Positions 29,036 through 37,806 are shown, counted from the first letter of the stretch. The stretch is 64,000 nt of DNA from an uncultured Amylibacter sp. (GCA_959347345.1 OY365738.1:1636501-1700500), one strand, 5' to 3'. Numbers and translations are program-made. The notes: generated by a model from the letters alone, not told the origin.

Positions 29036-29075
29036 TTTAAGAGTCCTTTACTATGGTAATAAGAGGGGTCTTGCT

Positions 29076-29104
29076 ACTATAACCGCGTTTTTTGCCCTTT
29101 GCAA
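29076..29104 (-). promoter_or_regulatory. predicted promoter of the giant lipoprotein gene
   Basis: On the minus strand TTGCAA (29104-29099) and TATAGT (29081-29076) are separated by 17 bp, about 40 bp before the start. This would make the gene independent of the upstream argH-lptM unit. Confidence 0.55.
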
Positions 29105-29144
29105 GCGTTTTTTGTGGTTTTTTGGGGGGTTTTTTGCGATTTAT

Positions 29145-29246
29145 TCACGATTCAGCATTGATAACGGGTAGGGGGTCGGCTTTGATACCGCACCCCGTAA
29201 GGGTGCCACCCGCCAAAATCACCACTAAAAACACCCGCAAAATCAT
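29145..29246 (-). CDS. lptM: LptM-like small lipoprotein
   Basis: This 33-residue frame reads as a signal peptide, a lipobox LTGC with Cys19, and the tail GIKADPLPV. That is the C-G-x-K-x-x-P-L-x-x-P pattern of the tiny LptM (YifL) lipoproteins, which assist assembly of the LptD LPS translocon at the outer membrane. Its ATG overlaps the argH stop by 4 bp, and position directly after argH is the usual location of this gene in proteobacteria. The usual next gene, lysA, is missing here; the giant lipoprotein follows instead. Confidence 0.8.
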   Translation of the reverse strand: MILRVFLVVILAGGTLTGCGIKADPLPVINAES

Positions 29247-30643
29247 GACTTTGCCAGCTTGGAACGATAACGGGCTATCTGTGCTTTCACCTGCACAGGG
29301 GCAGTCCCGCCATAGCTGGCACGGGATTTCACCGAATTCTCCACCCCCAGCACATCAAAAACACCGTTCGTAATATCGGCGCATTCGCCCTGCATATCTT
29401 TTAGCGATAACCCCGCCAAATCGCATCCACGCGATTCCGCCAATGCCACCAGCGCGCCCGTCACCCCGTGGGCTTGCCTGAACGGCATGCCCAGCTCACG
29501 CACCAGCCAATCGGCCAAATCCGTTGCCGTGGAAAATCCCTGCTCTGCCACCGCCCGCATCCGCTCGGCCTGTGGCGTTATATCACCCAGCATCGCCGCC
29601 AGCACCGATAGCGATAAAACCACGGTATCGGCGCAATCAAAGGTCTGTTCTTTGTCCTCTTGCATATCTTTGGAATAGGCCAAAGGCAGGGATTTCATCA
29701 CGGTTAACAGCGCGAAAAACGCCCCGTTAATCCGCCCAGTTTTGGCGCGAATCAGCTCTGCCCCATCAGGGTTTTTCTTTTGGGGCATAATGGACGAGCC
29801 CGTGGAAAATTTATCGGACAACGTGATAAATTGAAACGGGGCCGAAGCCCAGAGCACGATTTCCTCTGCCAGACGGCTCTGATGAACCGCGCAAATCGCA
29901 CTGCTCGCCATGAATTCCAAGGCGAAATCACGGTCAGACACAGCATCCAGCGAATTGGCACTTGGCGCGTTAAACCCCAATTTATCGGCGGTATAATCGC
30001 GGTCAATATCAAATCCAGTGCCCGCCAGCGCACCCGCGCCCAAGGGTGATTCGTTCATCCGTTCTCTGGCATCGCAAAACCGCGAGCGATCCCGGGCAAA
30101 CATTTCCACATAGGCCATCATATGATGCCCCCAAGTAATCGGCTGGGCTATCTGCAAATGGGTAAAGCCCGGCATAATAATATCAATCCCCGCCTCGGCT
30201 TGGGTCAGCAGGGCAGCAATCACTCTATCCAGTGCATCAATCGCCAAATCGCATTGGGTGCGCGTCCAGAGTTTGAAATCAGTCGCGACTTGGTCATTAC
30301 GCGAGCGGGCGGTGTGCAAGCGACCTGCGGCATCGCCAATCAGTTGCCCCAACCGATGTTCGATATTCATATGGATGTCTTCCATTGCCTCATCAAAGGT
30401 GAAGGTGCCTTGGGCGATTTCGGTTTCAATCAGGGCAAGTCCCTTTTTAATCGCTTCGCCATCGGTTTTTGAAATAATCTTTTGTTTTATCAGCATATCG
30501 GCGTGGGCAAGCGAGCCCTTAATGTCTTCGCCAGCCAGCCGTTGGTCAAACCCGATAGAGGCGTTAATCGCCTGCATCATAGCATCCGGGCCCGTGGCAT
30601 ACCGCCCGCCCCACATTTTGTTGATTGGTTTTTTTGTCGTCAT
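29243..30643 (-). CDS. argH: argininosuccinate lyase
   Basis: ArgH releases fumarate from argininosuccinate in the last step of arginine synthesis. The protein has 466 residues. The family signature [12 protein letters not shown] contains the flexible catalytic-serine loop. The start [21 protein letters not shown] and the [16 protein letters not shown] block are standard. It overlaps lptM by 4 bp. It is divergent from the TlpA-like gene with only 31 bp between starts, so the two promoters must overlap or lie within coding sequence. No clear Shine-Dalgarno is seen. Confidence 0.96.
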   Translation of the reverse strand: MTTKKPINKMWGGRYATGPDAMMQAINASIGFDQRLAGEDIKGSLAHADMLIKQKIISKTDGEAIKKGLALIETEIAQGTFTFDEAMEDIHMNIEHRLGQLIGDAAGRLHTARSRNDQVATDFKLWTRTQCDLAIDALDRVIAALLTQAEAGIDIIMPGFTHLQIAQPITWGHHMMAYVEMFARDRSRFCDARERMNESPLGAGALAGTGFDIDRDYTADKLGFNAPSANSLDAVSDRDFALEFMASSAICAVHQSRLAEEIVLWASAPFQFITLSDKFSTGSSIMPQKKNPDGAELIRAKTGRINGAFFALLTVMKSLPLAYSKDMQEDKEQTFDCADTVVLSLSVLAAMLGDITPQAERMRAVAEQGFSTATDLADWLVRELGMPFRQAHGVTGALVALAESRGCDLAGLSLKDMQGECADITNGVFDVLGVENSVKSRASYGGTAPVQVKAQIARYRSKLAKS

Positions 30644-30674
30644 TGGGTTATACTAGAGTTAAAGGAGCTGTTTG

Positions 30675-31286
30675 ATGAAAAAGAGCATGTTATACGGGTT
30701 TTGTGGGCTTGGGATTGTTTTGGCTGTGGGATTGGTGGTGTTTTCACCATCCTTTTACCGCCAGTTGCCACCAGATGCAAGGGCAGATTTATACACGGAT
30801 TTTTTTGTGGATGAAATGGCAGGATTTCAAGCATTAATCCCGCCAATATCAACCGAAGGTTTGGAGTTTTTGGATAAAAACGGACAGAGCCTTGAATTGT
30901 CTGCATTCCATGGTCGCGTGGTTTTAATCAATTTCTGGGCAACTTGGTGCGCACCCTGTTTGGCCGAAATGCCCAGTCTCAATCGGTTGCAAATCGCACT
31001 GGGAAATGAGGATTTGGCGGGGGCGGATTTTCAAGTTATCACGATTGCCACGGGGCGGAATGAAACCGCGGATATAGACTCGTTTTTCACAACCCAATCC
31101 ATCACCCATTTAACCCGTTATCGCGACCCGAACCTACGCCTTGCCCTTGCTTTGGGTGCGGGTAGTTTGCCGACAACCGTATTGATGGATAGGGATGGTT
31201 TTATCATTGCCCGCTTACAGGGGGAAGCCGATTGGGATAGCGAGGCGGCCGTGCGGTTGATTGAATTTTTAACGATTAACCGCTAA
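30675..31286 (+). CDS. TlpA-like membrane-anchored thioredoxin
   Basis: This 203-residue protein has one N-terminal membrane anchor (about 6-25) and a periplasmic thioredoxin domain with the redox motif WCAPC at 91-95. FLDKNGQSLELSAFHGRVVLINFWATWC is typical of the TlpA/ResA group, which reduces disulfides in the periplasm, for example during cytochrome c or copper-centre assembly. AAAGGAG lies 7 nt before the ATG at 30675. In alphaproteobacteria a TlpA gene divergent from argH is a recurrent arrangement. The last codons overlap the 3' end of the convergent decarboxylase gene and contain heptad-like sequence. Confidence 0.9.
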   Translation: MKKSMLYGFCGLGIVLAVGLVVFSPSFYRQLPPDARADLYTDFFVDEMAGFQALIPPISTEGLEFLDKNGQSLELSAFHGRVVLINFWATWCAPCLAEMPSLNRLQIALGNEDLAGADFQVITIATGRNETADIDSFFTTQSITHLTRYRDPNLRLALALGAGSLPTTVLMDRDGFIIARLQGEADWDSEAAVRLIEFLTINR

Positions 31287-31830
31287 CAACCCGCATAAAC
31301 CGATCACGAATCACCACAGGGTCCATGGTAATCACTGGCAACTTCACATTACCCGACTCACATTTACAAATAATAACCGTCATCTTATCACTGGCCAAAG
31401 CGGCGGTTAAAACCGCGCCCGTATCCTCGGCTTGGCACTCTACCACCGTCTCACACCCACAGGCACGGGCAACATCGGTTAGGTTGGTTTTCATCCCAGC
31501 ATAGGTCGGCTGGTCGCCCGTTGATCCATAACTACCATTATCAATCACCAGCAAAACAAAGTTATCCGCCACATTATTGGCAATCGTTGGCAGGGTGCCA
31601 AGGTTCGTCAAAACCGAGCCATCGCCATCAATAGAAATCACCTTCTTATCCTGCGCCAAAGCCAAGCCCAACCCGATAGAGGACGCCAACCCCATCGTGC
31701 CAAGCATATAAAAATTGCTGGGCTGGTCGTCAATAGAGTGCAATTCTTGGCTCGGCAAACCAATATTGCAAATCACCAAATGGTCGCGAAGTATCGGCGC
31801 GATGTTTTTTAATATCTCGGAGCGTATCAT
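31276..31830 (-). CDS. sulfopyruvate/phosphonopyruvate decarboxylase, beta (TPP-binding) subunit
   Basis: This 184-residue protein is the C-terminal-type half of a thiamine-diphosphate decarboxylase. The TPP/Mg motif begins GDGS (69-72) and ends in N98, the usual spacing. The closest recognisable pattern is ComE/SuyB-type, which together with the alpha subunit decarboxylates 3-sulfopyruvate to sulfoacetaldehyde. Phosphonopyruvate decarboxylase is the main alternative. The ATG at 31830 follows the alpha-subunit stop by one base (TAA-A-ATG), with GGAAAGG upstream. No sulfonate transporter or acetyltransferase gene lies nearby, so the pathway is not fixed by context. Confidence 0.8.
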   Translation of the reverse strand: MIRSEILKNIAPILRDHLVICNIGLPSQELHSIDDQPSNFYMLGTMGLASSIGLGLALAQDKKVISIDGDGSVLTNLGTLPTIANNVADNFVLLVIDNGSYGSTGDQPTYAGMKTNLTDVARACGCETVVECQAEDTGAVLTAALASDKMTVIICKCESGNVKLPVITMDPVVIRDRFMRVVSG

Positions 31831-31831
31831 T

Positions 31832-32329
31832 TTAATAGCCTTTCCAAAAGGTCGCATCGGTCAAGATAGCAACAGGTTTATTACACATAAAACAATGTTT
31901 TAGGATTGCGTCCAATTCCTCCACATCCGCCTCGTCGTGGAAATGATAGGTCGGGATGTTTAACTGTGCCAATAACGATTTGGTATGAACCGCCATTTCC
32001 ACTTGGCAAGCAACAGGCTCGCCCAATTCCCCGCGAAAGCTAATCAGCATCGGCAGGGGCATGCGATAGTATTGAATCAAAGTCACCAGCGTGTTTATCG
32101 TCACGCCAATCGCCGTGTTTTGCATAATAATGGCGGAACGTTTGCCACCCATAAAAGCACCCGCGCACAGCCCCATGCCTTCGTCTTCTTTGTTAGAGGG
32201 AATGTGATAGACGGCTTTATGCGACTCCAACTCCTCAATCACGCCAGCCAGCTGTTTGCACGGTACGGTGGTGACGAATTCCACGCCGTTGGCGACAAAA
32301 TCCTCAACAATTTTCTTACTAATAGACAT
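31832..32329 (-). CDS. sulfopyruvate/phosphonopyruvate decarboxylase, alpha subunit
   Basis: This 165-residue protein is the pyrimidine-binding half of the same two-subunit TPP enzyme. The N-terminus VEDFVANGVEFVTTVPCKQL and the segment NKEDEGMGLCAGAFMGG, which contains the cofactor-activating Glu, match ComD/SuyA-type subunits. PMLISFRGELGEP is also conserved in the sulfo- and phosphonopyruvate enzymes. Split alpha and beta genes are typical of sulfopyruvate decarboxylase; phosphonopyruvate enzymes are usually fused. This favours, but does not prove, a sulfonate function. It is first in a two-gene unit. Confidence 0.8.
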   Translation of the reverse strand: MSISKKIVEDFVANGVEFVTTVPCKQLAGVIEELESHKAVYHIPSNKEDEGMGLCAGAFMGGKRSAIIMQNTAIGVTINTLVTLIQYYRMPLPMLISFRGELGEPVACQVEMAVHTKSLLAQLNIPTYHFHDEADVEELDAILKHCFMCNKPVAILTDATFWKGY

Positions 32330-32341
32330 ACAAATTCTTTC

Positions 32342-33262
32342 TTAAAAACGATGTAATAGGCGGAATTGATTAAAAAAATCAGAGTCAAAAAACTCCTGCC
32401 CAAAAAACTCAATTAGGGACGGTTTAACAGAAGACAGATAAAAATCATAGCCCTGTTGATAGACCTGTTCAATAAAAGCGGTGTAATCGGCCAAAATCGG
32501 CGTGGTACTGGGTAAAAACGTGGCAATCTGGGCATCAAAAGTATAAAGCCCGGCCATCAGCAAAACAACACACAGCCCCACCTGAAAGCCAGCGAAGAAA
32601 ATCCTGTGGTCATTCGGGGCGAGGGGCGGGTCGGTGTCGCCATAAGGGCTGGTTTGCAAAGGCGTGGTTAGGGGGTCAAAACCGTCTGTTTCATCTGCTT
32701 TGCCCAAATTTTTATCTGTGTTTTTCCCCATGGTTTTACGTGGGGGTTTGCGGCTGGATCTATCCTGCTGCTCTTCTTGTGGCTCTGACGGCATAATAAA
32801 ATGAATCGGCGGGGTGGTTTTGATACCAGAGCCCTTTATAATAGGCGATTTCGCACCTTTCGGGGCTGCGGTGGTTTGGGCGGGTTTTTGCCCAGGTTTT
32901 TGGGCGGTGGTTTGGCGGACGGATTTGGCGTATTGCGCCTCATCACGCAGGATTTCAACGATTTGGTCAGAGGACATCGGCTCTTCCGCCTCCCCCGTTA
33001 CACTGGCGGTTTGGTTTGTGCTTTTCGCACGCGTCTTTGGCGATTTGGTTGTTTGGGAACGTTTGGGTTTTTTCACCTCTTGCGTTTTGCTGCTTTTGGG
33101 TTTTGCGCCCTCATCCTCATCCAAAGGGTCGGTCAAAAGCAAAGGCGGATAATGCATCCAAACATGCGCACAATTGCTGCAATGCATGGTACGCCCGCTT
33201 TTAGGCGCAAGTTCATCGGCAATTTCATATTCCACAGTGCAATTTGGACAGGACAGGCGCAT
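32342..33262 (-). CDS. zinc-ribbon (MJ0042-type) membrane protein
   Basis: This 306-residue protein starts with a four-cysteine zinc ribbon (CPNCTVEYEI...MHCSNCAHVW, residues 5-35) of the type often named zinc_ribbon_5. A long low-complexity region rich in Lys, Pro, Ser and Gln follows (about 45-210), then one hydrophobic segment (about 229-245) and a short C-terminal tail. The same layout is common in alphaproteobacteria, often with a DUF3426 tail, but no function is established. The start is preceded by an AAAGACC sequence. It lies 12 bp upstream of the decarboxylase alpha subunit and may be co-transcribed. Confidence 0.75.
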   Translation of the reverse strand: MRLSCPNCTVEYEIADELAPKSGRTMHCSNCAHVWMHYPPLLLTDPLDEDEGAKPKSSKTQEVKKPKRSQTTKSPKTRAKSTNQTASVTGEAEEPMSSDQIVEILRDEAQYAKSVRQTTAQKPGQKPAQTTAAPKGAKSPIIKGSGIKTTPPIHFIMPSEPQEEQQDRSSRKPPRKTMGKNTDKNLGKADETDGFDPLTTPLQTSPYGDTDPPLAPNDHRIFFAGFQVGLCVVLLMAGLYTFDAQIATFLPSTTPILADYTAFIEQVYQQGYDFYLSSVKPSLIEFFGQEFFDSDFFNQFRLLHRF

Positions 33263-33367
33263 CGGTTTTATTGGTCTTTATTTTTAGGGTTTTGGGGGCG
33301 GATTATCGGTTTATTTTATCAAACCTTACCCCAAATCCCGCCCGCTTGCAAGGTTTTTTCATGTAAA

Positions 33368-33400
33368 ACATTGACAATACATTGACAATACATTGACAAG
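33368..33400. repeat. three tandem 11-bp units containing TTGACA
   Basis: ACATTGACAAT occurs twice and ACATTGACAAG once in exact 11-bp register, upstream of plsC. Each unit contains a consensus -35 hexamer, spaced one helical turn apart. No convincing -10 box follows at 17 bp. Confidence 0.8.
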
Positions 33401-33445
33401 GGGCGAAAAATCAACCAAACACCCCCAAACAAAAGGATAAATTTG

Positions 33446-34165
33446 ATGGGGTTTTCGTATCGCTTACGGGCATGGCTGTTTGCCTTTTTAATCTATGCGG
33501 CCATGGCGGTGATTGGCATTGCTGGGGCGATTCCTGCGGCCATATCGCGCAAATGGGCGTATAAAATGTGTCGGTTTTACGCCCTGTTTATTTTATCCTC
33601 GGCACGGATTTTATGCGGGTTGCGTTATGAAATTCGCGGCGAAGTGCCAAGGGGTTCGGTCGTCATAGCCTCCAAACACCAATCGTTTTTTGATATTTTG
33701 ATTCATTTTGCCACTTTGAATCAACCGAATTTTGTGATGAAAAAAGAATTGCGCTATGTGCCAATTTTTGGCTTTTATGCCTCCCGCTTGGGGGTCAGCT
33801 TGGTGAAACGCGGGGAAAAGGGCAAATCCATGCGCCAGATGCTATCGGGGGTGCAAAAGGATAAGGACGCGACAACGCAACTGGTGATTTATCCGCAAGG
33901 CACGCGGGTTGCGCCACGGGTTGCTATGCCCTATAAAATCGGGGCGGCGGTTTTGGCGCAGAACTTGGGGCGAGCGATTGTGCCTGTGGCAACGAATGTC
34001 GGCTGTTTTTGCAATAAGCATGGCGGGTGTTTGCGTGGCGGTTTGGCGGTGATGGAGTATTTGCCTTCTATTGAAACCGATTGTACACCTGCTGTTTTGA
34101 TAAAACGGATTGAAACGGTGGTAGAGGATGCGTCCAATCGTTTGATGGAAGAGGCAGGGATTTAG
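33446..34165 (+). CDS. plsC: 1-acyl-sn-glycerol-3-phosphate acyltransferase
   Basis: PlsC acylates lysophosphatidic acid to phosphatidic acid in the inner membrane. The catalytic HX4D motif is KHQSFFD at about residue 72. The glycerol-phosphate-binding motif is YPQGTRVAP, and VPVATNVG is the third conserved block. There are hydrophobic segments at about 10-33. AAAGGA precedes the ATG at 33446 at 8 nt; the TTG just upstream is not needed. Length 239 residues is normal. The stop codon TAG is formed by the first heptad (TTAGTGA) of the repeat that follows. Confidence 0.92.
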   Translation: MGFSYRLRAWLFAFLIYAAMAVIGIAGAIPAAISRKWAYKMCRFYALFILSSARILCGLRYEIRGEVPRGSVVIASKHQSFFDILIHFATLNQPNFVMKKELRYVPIFGFYASRLGVSLVKRGEKGKSMRQMLSGVQKDKDATTQLVIYPQGTRVAPRVAMPYKIGAAVLAQNLGRAIVPVATNVGCFCNKHGGCLRGGLAVMEYLPSIETDCTPAVLIKRIETVVEDASNRLMEEAGI

Positions 34166-34361
34166 TGATTAATGATTAGTGATTAGTGATTAGCGGGAGG
34201 TTGTGGCAAATTTCTTTCCTAAAATAACGAGCTCCAATTATTTTAAATAACGAATAACAAGAATAACCAATAATTCACCATTCATAATTCATAATTCACC
34301 ATTCATAATTCACCATTCATCACTAATCACTAATCGTTAATCGTTAATCACTAATCACTAA
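34162..34361. repeat. bipartite inverted heptanucleotide repeat, gene-less copy between plsC and recJ
   Basis: Left arm: TTAGTGA, TTAATGA, TTAGTGA, TTAGTGA, TTAGCGG (34162-34196). Right arm, read on the minus strand from 34361 to 34264: fourteen consecutive in-phase units. They are six of the TTAGTGA/TTAACGA type, then TGAATGG and TGAATTA alternating, then TTGGTTA. The centre (34197-34263) is AT-rich and non-coding. The left arm supplies the plsC stop, and the right arm encodes the last residues and stop of recJ. Confidence 0.88.
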
Positions 34362-36165
34362 CCGCAACATCTTCCAGTCGCAGTTTCACCGTGCGTTTGC
34401 CACGCCAAGTATCAACGACCAACCGCCCTGCAATATGAAACGCCGCCCCGCCATGGTTCATTAACATATCGCCCAAAGGTCCATCAAAGGCGCGAAACGC
34501 TATCGCGGCGATTTGCGCTTTATCCTCATCAGCAAAGCGCAGTTGCAAATGGGTATCGCCGACAGGTTTGCAATAGGCGACCCGCATTCCCGCAAAAGCA
34601 AACCGAGGACCAGCAACAGCAGAGCCATAAGGCCCCGCCTGTTCCAACTGGTCTATCAATTCTGCATCTATCGCATTCACCCGTGCAACCCCATCCAAAT
34701 ACAGGTTTGCTGGGCCAATATCCCCCGCCCCTTGTGTTGCCAATAAATCGGCTAGACGCGCCATTGCCGCGTCCAAATTATCGCGATGAAGGCTGAGTCC
34801 TGCTGCCATTTTATGCCCACCTCCGCTGAGCAAAAGTCCCTCCCGCACGCAGGTTGCCACACCCGCACCGATATCTATCCCCGCCAGAGACCGACCAGAG
34901 CCTTTGCCAATATCCCCATCAAAGCCAATGACGACAGAGGGACGATTGCTCGATTCCTTTATCCGTGCCGCGACAATCCCCAAAACTCCGCTGTGCCAAC
35001 CTTCCTCTGCCGCCCAAACAAGCGGGGCATTCGTGCCAATTGTTTTGGCGCGTTCCACGGCTTGGGCGCGGGCAAGGTCGGTGATGACTGATTCAATGCC
35101 CCGCCGCTCCTTATTCAATACCGCCAGTTGTTCTGCATAGATTTTTGCCAATTCTGGGTCTTCACAGCATAGGAGGGTTAATGCCAAATCGGCTTTCCCA
35201 ACCCGCCCGCCAGCGTTCAAACACGGACCAATACCAAAGCCCAAATCGGAAGTCGTCGGCGCGCCAAACAGATTAATCGTATCCATCAAGGCGACCAGCC
35301 CAATCCGCCTGCGCCCCGCCATGATTTTCAATCCTTGGCGAACAAAGGCGCGATTTAACCCAACCAAAGGCACAACATCGGCAACAGTCGCCAAGCCAAC
35401 CAAATCCAGCATCTCAATCAAATCAGGGCAGGTTTCATCGGTTTTCGCCCGCAAACGATTTAGGGCAATCAACGTCATAAACACCACTCCAGCGGCACAA
35501 AGATAGGTTAATTCGCTGACCTCATCCTGCCTGTTTGGATTAACCACGCCGAAACATGGGGGCAGGATTTCACCCCCCTGATGATGGTCTAGCACGATAA
35601 TATCGCAAGAAATCCCCTCAAACGCCGCATGCGCCATCGTGCCACAATCCACGCAAATAATCAAATCGTGGTCTTGGCAAAGATGCTGCATGGCGGGGTT
35701 GTTTGGACCGTACCCCTCTTTTATTCTATCTGGAATATAAGGCGTAGCCTCCAGCCCCAGTTGTTTTAACCAGAGCATCAGCAAAGCCGCCGAACACGCC
35801 CCGTCAACATCATAATCGGCAAAAATAGCAATACGTTGGTTTTCTTGCACCGCTTGATTAATCCGCTCTGCCACCTTATCCATATCCAAAAGCGTGGACG
35901 GGTCAGGCATCAAATCCGCCAAACGCGGGGAGAGGTAAGCGGTTGCGTCATTAGGCTCTACCCCCAACCGCGCCAAAATCCGCGCCAATAAATCGGGGAT
36001 ATCGGCGATTTGCGTCATTTGGCTGGACTTACGCATTTGCGCATTGGTCGGGCCAAGCCAAAGGCGGTGCGTGGCAGACTCCTCCACCCCCAAAAACGCG
36101 GGTGGGTTTTCATTCTCGCCTGTTGGTTTATCTTGTGATTGAGTCTTTGCTTTTGTTTTTGTCAT
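34351..36165 (-). CDS. recJ: single-stranded-DNA-specific exonuclease RecJ
   Basis: RecJ degrades 5' single-stranded ends in recombination and mismatch or base-excision repair. The DHH phosphoesterase motifs are in order: IFADYDVDGACSAALL, VDCGT, VLDHHQGGE and CLNAGGRVGKADLA. GGGHKMAAG is the DHHA1 substrate motif. The 604-residue length is normal. The first 45 residues are a charged, low-complexity extension, and several downstream starts are possible. The last three codons and stop coincide with the heptad arm, so the extreme C-terminus (VSD) has been set by the repeat. It is divergent from the aldehyde dehydrogenase. Confidence 0.94.
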   Translation of the reverse strand: MTKTKAKTQSQDKPTGENENPPAFLGVEESATHRLWLGPTNAQMRKSSQMTQIADIPDLLARILARLGVEPNDATAYLSPRLADLMPDPSTLLDMDKVAERINQAVQENQRIAIFADYDVDGACSAALLMLWLKQLGLEATPYIPDRIKEGYGPNNPAMQHLCQDHDLIICVDCGTMAHAAFEGISCDIIVLDHHQGGEILPPCFGVVNPNRQDEVSELTYLCAAGVVFMTLIALNRLRAKTDETCPDLIEMLDLVGLATVADVVPLVGLNRAFVRQGLKIMAGRRRIGLVALMDTINLFGAPTTSDLGFGIGPCLNAGGRVGKADLALTLLCCEDPELAKIYAEQLAVLNKERRGIESVITDLARAQAVERAKTIGTNAPLVWAAEEGWHSGVLGIVAARIKESSNRPSVVIGFDGDIGKGSGRSLAGIDIGAGVATCVREGLLLSGGGHKMAAGLSLHRDNLDAAMARLADLLATQGAGDIGPANLYLDGVARVNAIDAELIDQLEQAGPYGSAVAGPRFAFAGMRVAYCKPVGDTHLQLRFADEDKAQIAAIAFRAFDGPLGDMLMNHGGAAFHIAGRLVVDTWRGKRTVKLRLEDVAVSD

Positions 36166-36232
36166 AGTCTTTCCCAGTTTATCATTTTGCCTTATACGCT
36201 TTTATTCAGCACCATAAAAGGTTAAAAAATCC

Positions 36233-36261
36233 TTGCCTTTTGCCAAATTTTATACTATACA
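36233..36261 (+). promoter_or_regulatory. predicted sigma70-type promoter for the aldehyde dehydrogenase gene
   Basis: TTGCCT (36233-36238) and TATACA (36256-36261) with 17-bp spacing, about 65 bp before the start codon. Confidence 0.55.
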
Positions 36262-36273
36262 CCACTCACACGG

Positions 36274-36289
36274 GCGGGGAGCACCCCGC
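36274..36289 (+). other. GC hairpin in the 5' leader of the aldehyde dehydrogenase gene
   Basis: GCGGGG and CCCCGC pair across an AGCA loop, just downstream of the predicted promoter and 36 bp before the start codon. No T-run follows, so it is not a simple terminator. Confidence 0.5.
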
Positions 36290-36325
36290 ACCACCCCACA
36301 TATTCCAATAAAAAAGGTGTACACT

Positions 36326-37756
36326 ATGGATAAACGCAATTTTTACATAAACGGGCAATGGGTTAAACCCAGCCAGCCAAACGATTTCACGGTCATTAAC
36401 CCCGCCACGGAAGAGGCTTGCGCGACCATTTCTCTCGGCAGTCAAGCCGACACAGACGCGGCGGTTGCGGCGGCGCGCACAGCATTTAACAGCTGGTCGC
36501 AAACCTCTGTCGCAACAAGGATAGAGTTGTTAGAGACGATTTACGAGCAATATAAAAAGCACAGCGATGATTTAATCGCGGCGATTTCTATGGAAATGGG
36601 TGCGCCGATGACCATGGCACGCGAACAGCAATTCACCACGGGTGTTGGGCATATTAAAAAATTCATCACCACCCTAAAGGATTTCGAATTTGAAACCCCG
36701 ATTAAAGGGTTTGAAACCGAACGGGTTATCCGTGAAGCGATTGGAGTCGTTGGCTTGATTACTCCGTGGAACTGGCCGATGAATCAAATCTGCCTAAAAG
36801 TTATTCCGGCGATTGGCGTGGGCTGTAGTACGATATTAAAACCCTCTGAAATATCGCCTTTGTCTGGGATTGTCTTTGCCGAGATTATGGACGCGGCGGG
36901 TGTCCCTGCGGGTGTGTTTAATCTGCTGAATGGCGATGGTTTGGGGGTTGGCACGCAATTATCCAGCCATAAGGATGTGGATATGATTTCCTTTACTGGC
37001 TCTACCCGTGCGGGTCGTGCGATTACCATTGCCGCGGCGGAAACGGTAAAACGCGTCACCTTGGAATTGGGCGGTAAGGGCGCGAATATCGTCTTTGCCG
37101 ATGCCGATAAGGACGCGGTGATGCGTGGCACGAAACACGTGTTTAACAATACCGGGCAGTCCTGCAATGCGCCAACACGGATGTTGGTGGAGCGGAGCAT
37201 TTATGACTCGGCGGTGGAAATCGCAACGAAAACCGCGAATGATGTCATTGTCAATGATCCGTCTGTTGAAGGCGCGCATATGGGGCCGTTGGTCAGCGAA
37301 GCGCAGTTTAACAAGGTGCAAGGTTTGATTGAACAGGGGATAAAAGAGGGGGCTCGGCTGATTGCTGGCGGTCTCGGTCGCCCTGACGGGTTGAACAAGG
37401 GGTATTTTGCCCGTCCAACGGTTTTTGCTGATGTGAATAACGATATGGTTATTGCAAGGGAAGAGGTTTTTGGCCCTGTTCTGGTGATGATTCCGTTTGA
37501 TAGTGAGGAAGAGGCGATTGCCATTGCCAATGATACCGATTATGGTCTGACGAACTATGTTCAAACGGGCGATGTGGAACGGGCGCGGCGAGTGTCGCGG
37601 GCGTTTCGCTCTGGCATGGTGCGGGTTAATGGCGATAGCGGACGTGGTCCGTCACCCTTTGGCGGGTATAAGCAATCTGGCAACGGACGCGAAGGCGGCG
37701 CCTGGGGGTTAGAGGATTATCTGGAAGTGAAACACGTGACCAGTTGGGAATTTTAA
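36326..37756 (+). CDS. NAD(P)-dependent aldehyde dehydrogenase
   Basis: This 476-residue member of the aldehyde dehydrogenase superfamily oxidises an aldehyde to its acid. The catalytic cysteine is in NTGQSCNAPTRML, and the general-base glutamate is in TLELGGKGANIVF. The cofactor-binding ITPWNWPMNQI and FTGSTRAG motifs are also present. The ATG at 36326 has AAAAAGGTG upstream and fits the family start; the longer open frame is leader. The substrate is not assignable; the closest pattern is the broad group annotated as aldehyde/betaine aldehyde dehydrogenases. The leader holds a hairpin. Confidence 0.92.
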   Translation: MDKRNFYINGQWVKPSQPNDFTVINPATEEACATISLGSQADTDAAVAAARTAFNSWSQTSVATRIELLETIYEQYKKHSDDLIAAISMEMGAPMTMAREQQFTTGVGHIKKFITTLKDFEFETPIKGFETERVIREAIGVVGLITPWNWPMNQICLKVIPAIGVGCSTILKPSEISPLSGIVFAEIMDAAGVPAGVFNLLNGDGLGVGTQLSSHKDVDMISFTGSTRAGRAITIAAAETVKRVTLELGGKGANIVFADADKDAVMRGTKHVFNNTGQSCNAPTRMLVERSIYDSAVEIATKTANDVIVNDPSVEGAHMGPLVSEAQFNKVQGLIEQGIKEGARLIAGGLGRPDGLNKGYFARPTVFADVNNDMVIAREEVFGPVLVMIPFDSEEEAIAIANDTDYGLTNYVQTGDVERARRVSRAFRSGMVRVNGDSGRGPSPFGGYKQSGNGREGGAWGLEDYLEVKHVTSWEF

Positions 37757-37806
37757 TTTTTTTCGCTGTTGGTGATTTTATTCACGTTTTTTAAGGATTT
37801 TTTAAT

